Shown here one piece after another: positions 57,067-64,000 of a stretch of 64,000 nt of DNA. Numbering within the stretch: the first letter of the stretch is position 1; every line of letters starts with the position of its first letter. A program made the position numbers and the translations under genes. Under the pieces are notes generated by a model, which was not told where the DNA came from, did no database searches, and was given only the letters and a program-made list of their open reading frames with translations. Source of the DNA: Tolypocladium sp. Sup5 PDA-1 (Eukaryota > Ascomycota > Sordariomycetes > Hypocreales > Ophiocordycipitaceae); the NCBI GenBank assembly GCA_000750105.3, contig JPHH03000018.1, positions 372,001-436,000 of the forward strand. The letters are read 5' to 3'.

Positions 57067-58317
57067 TCAGTCCAGCTGGTCCACCGTCTGCGCGGCCCCG
57101 TTCCCGTTGGCATCCGCCCCCACCGCGCCCTCGACCTCCCCATCCGCCGCCGTCACGGCGAAGCGCCACCCGAACTCGTCCTTGGCCTTGCCCAGCTGGA
57201 CGGCCTTGAGCTGCGTCAGCACCCGGATGCACACCGGCCCGGCGTCCTCCTGCGCCGCAGGGATGTACGTGACCGTCTCGGACTCGGCGTCGGCGCTCAC
57301 GCGCGGCCCGGCCGGCAGCAGGCCCGGGCTGATGCGCCGCGTGATGCTCCGGATGGGCACCAGCGCGGCGGCGGTGCCGGCGGCCATGACCTCGCTGAAC
57401 GCCGGCAGCTCGGCGTACTTGATGGCCCTCTTCTCCGTCTTCCAGCCGTAGCTGCGCGCGATCCGCAGCACGCTGTCGCTCGTGACGCTGTCGATGACGC
57501 AGCTCGAGTCCGGCACCACGAGCGTCACGTCGTCGGGGCCCGCGGCAATGACGCCGATGAAGCCGCTCGTGCTGAACTCGTCCACGTCCTCGTGCCGCGC
57601 GCTGTCCAGGTGCAGCGTGATGCCGAAGCCCTCCTGGCGCGCGCGGTCGCTCCAGCGCAGCACGGGCGCGTAGTTGCCGCCGACCTTTGCGCTGCCCGTG
57701 CCGTGCGGCGCCGCGCGGTCGAACTCGTCGAGCACCAGCGCGCGCACGGGCTGCGAGCCGTGGTACACGCCCGTGGGGATCACGAAGACGGCGAACGTGT
57801 ACTCGTCGGGCGCCGTGAGCCCCAGCTGCGCGCTCGACCCGTACAGCTGCGGGCGCACGTACAGCGCCGCGCCCGTCGCGTGCGGCGGCACGAAGCCCGC
57901 GTTGAGGGCCACGGCGGCGCGGCAGGCCTGCAGGAACATGGCCTCGGGCACGCGCGGCATCGAGGCCACGTCGGCCGAGTGCTGCAGCCGCAGGGCGTTG
58001 CGGTCGGGCCGGAAGATGGCGATGTCGGCGTCGCCGGGCCCGCGGAAGGCCTTGAGGCCCTCGTACGCCTGCTGGCCGTAGTTGAGCGCGGGGGCCATGC
58101 CGTGGATGCGCATGTACGGGTCGGCGACGAAGCGCAGCGGCGTCCACTGCCCGGTGGCCTTGTTGAACGTCGACTCGATGTGGCCGTTGACTGACACGTT
58201 GCGTTAGCCTCGCGCGGCAGACGGACAAGGAGTTCCGTACTCACCCTCGCGGACGCGGAAGCCTACATTGGACCAGTCAATCGTGTTAACCGGCGGCGGG
58301 GGGAACGAAGCAGCCAT
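57067..58317 (-). CDS. Branched-chain amino acid aminotransferase-like enzyme
   Basis: A 398-residue PLP fold-type IV aminotransferase. Exon 1 (58317-58245, MAASFPPPPVNTIDWSNVGFRVRE) and exon 2 (58190-57067, VNGHIESTF...) flank a 54 bp intron with GTGAGT and CAG. Family features are HGMAPALNYGQQAYEGLKAFR, the PLP lysine in GSAKVGGNYAPVL (about Lys193) and SEVMAAGTAAALVPIRSI near the phosphate site. It should transaminate Leu, Ile and Val with 2-oxoglutarate. A mitochondrial targeting sequence is not obvious, so it may be a cytosolic or secondary-metabolism paralogue rather than the mitochondrial isozyme. Confidence 0.9.
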
Positions 58318-59444
58318 GGTGATGATGCTGCTGCTCGTCGACTCGTGCAACGTCGGGGTGAAGCTTAATTCCGCTGGCGGCCGCCGTTTCTGCAGCTGCC
58401 AATTGGTGCAATAACGGCGCAAAAGACGTTTCCAAACCGGTCAAGCGTTTCGTCTCGAGTCTAGCAAGCGCGACAGCAAAGGCGGGATGGCGCAGAGGAG
58501 GAGAGAGAAGAAGCCACCGAGTCCCGTTGTCACTGGAAGAACCGGAAGATGGGGGACGCTCGGGCTCCAGCACAGCTCAGGCGCTGTCAGTCACCGACCA
58601 ACCCACTAAACCACTCCCGAGACCCCCGATGTCGGGCTGCGGGGTGCCGCTTGCGGTGTTTCAACGAGGGGCATGGGATCCAGTGCCGTCATTGGCCCGC
58701 CTCACCGAGGGCCTCACCGGCGTCACCCAACCCGCCGGCTGCATGTGGCACGTTGGATGGTGCGTTGCATCGCGGCGAATCAGACGCAGCAGTATTCAAA
58801 TACAGTGTCCAATGACCGGAGACAGTGGTCTGGGCATCTCAGATTACACGTACGGGCAAAATGCCGCAAACACTGTAAGATGACAGGACCACGGCATAAG
58901 CTTCGAACCAGCAGTTGTCGTCGCAGTGCAGCTCAATTGCATTCATCTATAAACAAATGAGATCCATGCTCTCGTCCCTCGTATCCATCCGGCCCATACA
59001 TGTATGCCATCTCGTAACCTCATCGCCAACGAGCCCAAAAGCTCCCCAAATCAAATCAAACCGCAGCTTGTAAATACCCGGGATGCGAAAGCAGGCAGTC
59101 ATGCCCGTGTAGTGTGTGCGTGCCGTGAGAGCGTCTCCAGATAGTCAGAGCTTTCTCGCGGCGTCGGCTCCATTAGTTGTTGGTCTCGTGCCGTGAGGCC
59201 GCCGTCGGGCATTCTTTTGGGTCTTGTGTTTGCGTATATGCAGCGTCGATATGGCCCTTTTCGTTTCCTGTCCAGTTCAACTCCTCAACTTCCGTATGCC
59301 CCCCAAGCTAGTAACAAAAGCACTCCAACTCGCTCAACGCCTCGCAAAGATCGGAAATTGTCATTGTGTATTGAGTGGATGTGGATCCGCTACGGGAGCG
59401 ATGCCAGGCGCTGCAGGCAGTTGAGAACACCTGAGAGTCCATCA
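58318..59444. other. Intergenic, 1.1 kb
   Basis: Holds the aminotransferase promoter and the 3' region of the trehalose synthase subunit gene. No gene is recognised. Confidence 0.45.
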
Positions 59445-62249
59445 TTAGCCTTCATTGCTCAGCACCATATCGGCTTGGAAGAACTTACCGCTGACGCCCT
59501 GTGTCGAGGTCGCTGCAGCCTCCGTGTTCCGGTTTCCGAGGCTCACCGTCATCACGTTCTCGACCGTCCCGCAGTGCTGCAGCTTGTTCGCCCACTTAAA
59601 CACCTTCTCGTCCTCGCGGCCGGCGCCGACAATCATGAGGAAGTCGACGGGACTCTTCGTCTCGCTCTCCGACCCCAGCCGGGCCTTGAGCTTGTCAAAC
59701 ACATTCTGGGCGGCCGTACTCTTGGTGTAGTCTATGGACTCGACCACAATGGAGCCGTCCAGGGCAATGGCATGCACCCGCTGCGACTCGCACGCGTCGT
59801 TGACATGGGTGGCACAGTCGGACGCCTGCCGGGACGCCGTCTCGTAGTCCTCGGCGCCGTCGTAGTGGAAGAGGAGGCTGCAGTGACGCTCCTCAATCTC
59901 CGTGCCGGGCGTCCTCTCCAGGAAGTACGTCATGATGGGCTTGACGGACGTCTTCCAGTCCTCGATTTGAGTATTGTCCGACATCTCAACCCACTTCTCG
60001 GAGCCGCAGTCCCTGATGAAGCACCCGCCCTCGGCGATGAGTCCCAGGTTGGGCACCCGTCGGAAAACGCGATCGAGCTCTTCCGGCCGGCGGCCCGACA
60101 TGACGTAGACAATGTTGCGCTCGTCCAGCAGCAGGTCGTTCAGGACGTCCAGCGTTCGCTGCGGGCTGACGGGGATGATCTGGTTCACCGGGCCCCAGCT
60201 GACCAGCGTGCCTTCGTAGTCAAGCATGAACAGCCGACGGTTGGACCTTTCATACTTTGCCGAGACATCCTGCATCGAGAGCCGAGGAACGCTGGTCTGA
60301 TCCCGCTTGTGCTGCTCATCGTAGGCCCTATCCAGATGCGAGAGCAGCTCGCTGAACCAGTGCGACCCCGTGTGGCGAGCAACCGACTCGTACAGCTTCT
60401 CCCAGCGCCGCGTCTTCTCCTCGTCTCCCATCTCGAGAGCCTGCTTGATGGCGTCGGCGCACTGGCGGTAGTCCCACGGGTTGACCGACAGCTCGTTCTT
60501 GTTGAACAGCGACGACGTGCCCGTGAACTCTGACAGGATGAGCGAGCCGTGCTTCTGGTGTGGATGGATCCTTCCATCCTGGCAAAAGATGTACTCGTGG
60601 GAGGTCAGGTTCATGCCCTCGCGCTGGCTCGTAATCATCAGGGCGTCGGCGATTGTGAGCAGGGCGAGGTACTGCGCGTAGTCAATATCCTGCTTGAGGT
60701 AGACGACCGGCTGGTAGGCCAGGTTCGCCCACGACGAGTTGACACGGGTGACAATGTCCGAGACCGTGGCATCGAGGTCCGTCTTTTCGCTCGACGACAG
60801 AGCAACCTGGATCAAGACGGTATTCTCGCGCCACTGGGGGTTCTTGTTCAGAAACAGCTCGTAGGACAGCAGCTTCTGCCGCACGCCCCGCACGTGGTCG
60901 AGCTTGTCCCGGGCAACGATGAGCTTCTTCCCTTTGTACCGCTCTTGGAGGATGTTGAGCCAGCGCATGACATCCTCCCCGCCACGGTGCTTCCTCAGGC
61001 TGACGGGGTCGATGCCAATGGCCATGTTGACCACATCGACGAAGCGATCTTCCAGCTGCAGGCCCTCGGGCGTCGCTTCCACGGTGAGCAGGCGACTGCA
61101 GGTCTGCAGGAAGTGCCGGGTATACTCTTGGATCTGGAAACCGAGGAGATTGGCCCCCAGCATGCCCTCGAGCAGCTCCTTGCGGACGGCCAGGCAGCGG
61201 AAGACCTCCGACGAAGGAAAGGGGACGTGCAGGAAGAAGCCAATCTTGGCGTCCGGGAGCTTCTTGCGGACCATGCCGGCGACGAGTAGCAGGTGGTAGT
61301 CGTGGATCCAGATGACGTCGTTGCGCTTCCAGTTGTCGACAATCTTGTCGGCAAAGCGCTGGTTCACGTTGACGTAGTACTTCCACGAGTGGTCCTCGTA
61401 GGCCTTGCTCTTGGGGTTGTCGGGGATCTGGTAGTGGAAGACGGGCCACAGGATCTGCTTGCAAAAGTGGCTGTAGTGGCCGTCAAAGTCCTTGTCGGAG
61501 CAAAAGACGGTCAGCATGTCGTGCTGCGTGGCCAGCGTGTCCTCGATGTCCTGCTTCTGCTGCGTGCCCTCGAGCGCGTCGGTGGGCATGCCCAGGGTCC
61601 CGACCCAGGTGTACTCCTTGAGCTTGCCATCGCGGGCCGCCGCCTCGGCCGCGTTGCGCAGGCCGCCGTTGCCCTGGTCCGCGTCGACGACGGTCCACGG
61701 CGCCGACGAGAAGACGCGGTCGGTGCTGTCGCTCCGCAGCAGCGGCCGGGGCTGGACGACGCCGCGGCGGCCCAGCTCGCGCGCCTTTTGCAGGGTGCGG
61801 GTGCGCTCGAAGATCTCGGCCGGCGGCGGCGAGTTGGCGCGCGAGCGAGGCTGGTTGGCGCGGGCGCCCCAGCTCGAGGCCGCCTGGTCGGTCGGGGAGC
61901 CTAGCTCGTGCGGGAACTGGATGCGGAAGCCATCCTCGTTGGCCCAGGGGTCGGGGGACTCGCGGTCGTCGACCGGCGTGTGCGGCGGCGTGAGGTCGGG
62001 CCGCGGGGTGAAGAGGCTGGGCTGCACATCGGCGAGAGGAGCAGCAGTCGCCTTGGGCACGGGCGGGATCGTCTTGGCCCGGCGGCGCGCGAGTTCGCTT
62101 CGTCGAGGCGGCGTTCCAGGGAGGTTGAACTGGATCGTCTTGGGGAGGAAGCTGTCGATGCAGATTTGCGTCAGCCGTGTCCGTCTGCGCCAATTATTGC
62201 AGTCAATGCTTGTCCCGGGCACCTACAGCGAGCACACAAAGACAGTCAT
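59445..62249 (-). CDS. Trehalose-6-phosphate synthase complex regulatory subunit (Tsl1/Tps3-like)
   Basis: A 909-residue protein with a GT20 (TPS-like) domain followed by a HAD phosphatase-like domain. The true start is a 23 bp exon (62249-62227, MTVFVCSL). A 75 bp intron joins it to 62151-59445, giving MTVFVCSLFLPKTIQFNLPG, the usual N-terminus of this subunit. A disordered Pro/Ser linker with 14-3-3- or kinase-like RxxS sites follows. The GT20 part has VIWIHDYHLLL, FFLHVPFPSSEVFR and LMITSQREGMNL. In the phosphatase-like part the nucleophile motif reads LDYEGT (Asp652, Glu654) instead of DxDGT, and the late acidic motif reads GAGREDE instead of GDDxTDE. Loss of key Asp residues suggests a non-catalytic regulatory subunit rather than Tps2. 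Confidence 0.9.
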
Positions 62250-64000
62250 GTTGAGCTACAGCTCGCGCCAGGCGCAGCGTCGTCGTCGCAAGGGCACGGC
62301 TGGAGTCGCAGCAGAGGAGGGAAATCCGCTCCCCGTGGTTGTGGTGCAAAGGCTAGCTCCTCGTTATCCAGCACATGTGGAGCAATTGATGACGCAGCCG
62401 GGCAGTGAAAGCCCGAGAGCAAATGGACGAGGCTGCAGAGGCGCGCAGGGGGCCGTAGAAGAGCGCGGCCGTTCGGCGTCGAGCGACAGCTGCGGTCGGT
62501 GAAGACGTTTCCAGAAGATTCGTCGCTGGGAGTTGGAGTTTGCTGAATGGAGGTTCTGTTCCAGGCAAGGCAGGGCAAGGCAAGGTAAGGTATGTAGGTA
62601 TGCGGGGTTGGCGTTTGCGACAGCGAGTGGTGCTGCTAAAAAAGGTTCCAGTGGCTAGCTCCGGGCCTTGCGCTCTCGGCTCCTTTCGGCAGCAGCGCAA
62701 ACGACGGAATAAAAAATTCCAGGTCTTGGACGAGCAGTCGGTTTCTTCTGACGTAGCTGGTTCCGACCTGCAGGTTCAGAACCAAGGCCCAGAGCAAGCT
62801 CGGGGCGTTTTGCGTACGTACCTGCGACAGGTGGTGACGGGATGGGATCAGACTGACATCCGCGCCGTGGCAGGGCAAGGAGGTTTTGGTCCGTGGGGAA
62901 CACGGGCCGGTCACTGCAGCCAGTGATGCAGACGGGCAGAAAACCGGGCCAAGGAACAATTGGAGGCTGATGAATCGAACGAAGCAATGGGTTCAACAGA
63001 AAGGGAGCCCTCCAATGGCAGAGGCATCGGCCAGGCTGATAAGGCAGAGGTACGAATACGTCACGTTGGGGAAGATCGATCGCTCAGCGCCCTCTGCTCG
63101 AGACGTGTGAGCTTCAGGTCTTATTAGCTTGGCGCCGTGAATCAAATCGACTCGATTGCTGCCGGCTGTCCGCGGCCTGGCTGGTTCCGGCTTATATGCT
63201 TGGACATGGACATGTCCCTCTCGTCTCGTCTCCTCCCGCTGCGCGCTGACGGCTGCGCGCAAAGAGCAGATAAAACGCTCGAGCCCACGCGCTGGGATAG
63301 GATAGGAGCCACGTCTCGTCGACGCTGTCTCTGCGCGGCAATTATCTTGGATGTGTGTGACTTGCCCGCGTCGCGGTTTGCGTAGGTTCATAGCCCCCCA
63401 AGCCCCCATCGCCCCCATCGACCCATCGCGACAACCATCGGGTATCGCCAACGGGAGGAGCTAAGCCTCCACGGGTATGTACTTTGCATCATTACAGCAC
63501 TCTACAATAGGTACGAGTACTTCTGGCGTACAAGCTAACGGCCGCCCTCCGCGCGTCCATGGCGTGTGTGGATGGATGGATGGATGGCCGTCATGGCATC
63601 AAACAGCCAGGCCTTGTCCAGACCCAGCACTAGGCCCTCCTCGCCCTGATGAGCCTGAACCCGAACCTGAACCTGTCTCTGGAAAAATCAAGGCACCACC
63701 ACATCCTCCATGACGACGAGGGGAAAGCTCCATTTTCCTGCTGGTCCCGCGCTCATACGGCCAATTACTCGCTCACCTCTCCAGCCCGGGGCCCAGTTAT
63801 CACCGCCCCGTCTTGCCGTCGTCTCCTCACGCTGCCCAGAGCTTCCTCCCATGTGGCGTCTCTGGCAGCTCTCGTTCGACGCCGCTCAACAAAGGGCAGG
63901 CCTGGCCGCCGTCCATGGATGATAGGTACTCGGCTGCCCCCCCCCAAAGGGAACCTGGGAGGCATGCAACGATTCATGCAAATGCGCTCGCTTCCTCGCG
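62250..64000. other. Right window edge, no gene recognised
   Basis: Upstream region of the trehalose subunit gene, with CAAGG/GGCAA runs near 62.57 kb, a GTACGAGTAC motif at 63511-63520 and a GGAT microsatellite at 63571-63587. No supported coding region is seen. Confidence 0.45.

Noticed and set aside
57044..58228. 394-codon Arg/Ala-rich frame on the minus strand
   Set aside because: Alternative-frame shadow of the aminotransferase gene caused by high GC at third codon positions.
59193..60533. 446-codon plus-strand frame
   Set aside because: Antisense to the trehalose synthase subunit gene, with no domain.

Overview
The window is nuclear DNA of a filamentous ascomycete, most probably a Sordariomycete of the order Hypocreales (inference). 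The evidence is short spliceosomal introns of about 45-80 bp with GTRNGT donors and CTNAC-like branch sites, CT-rich leaders, a class II hydrophobin, an HsbA-type surface protein, a STAND/NLR receptor, and an alpha-type pheromone precursor whose peptides have the WCxxxGQPCW form known from hypocrealean fungi. Genes are monocistronic and lie on both strands. Several gene-poor stretches of 1-5 kb separate them. No rRNA, tRNA, CRISPR array or intact transposon was found.

Layout. 0.7-7.9 kb: a divergent transporter pair, an MFS permease (minus) and an ABCC-type full ABC transporter (plus). 8.8-9.5 kb: a doubtful hypothetical gene. 10.1-12.0 kb: a secreted alpha/beta hydrolase with a TAP-like C-terminus. 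12.5-16.2 kb: a divergent pair made of a HeLo-like/SesA-like effector with two C-terminal HET-s-type amyloid repeats and an NB-ARC/TPR NLR whose first 25 residues carry the same motif. The pair is bracketed by two diverged copies of the hydrolase 3' end. 17.1-24.8 kb: secreted M20 peptidase, MRI1 (methionine salvage) and the TRAPPII subunit Trs130. 27.8-28.3 kb: a SCOC-like short coiled-coil protein. 33.3-38.4 kb: a PEBP-family protein, a phosphoinositide-specific phospholipase C and a hypothetical gene. 40.3-40.7 kb: the pheromone precursor. 42.6-45.1 kb: a beta-propeller phytase with EGF-like modules. 50.0-52.6 kb: class II hydrophobin and a putative amidoligase. 53.3-53.6 kb: a small Cys-rich protein. 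56.1-62.2 kb: an HsbA-like protein, a branched-chain aminotransferase and a Tsl1/Tps3-like trehalose synthase regulatory subunit.

The most interesting system is the 12.5-16.2 kb pair. Its architecture is that of fungal amyloid signalosomes (the HET-S/NWD2 principle): ligand sensing by the NLR would expose an N-terminal amyloid template that converts the C-terminal prion-like repeats of the neighbouring effector and releases its membrane-active N-terminal domain, causing regulated cell death in non-self recognition or defence. Here the receptor is NB-ARC/TPR rather than NACHT/WD40, the effector starts with an exon that is only the ATG, and the cassette sits between direct repeats. These parts are read from the sequence; the function is inferred from the family.
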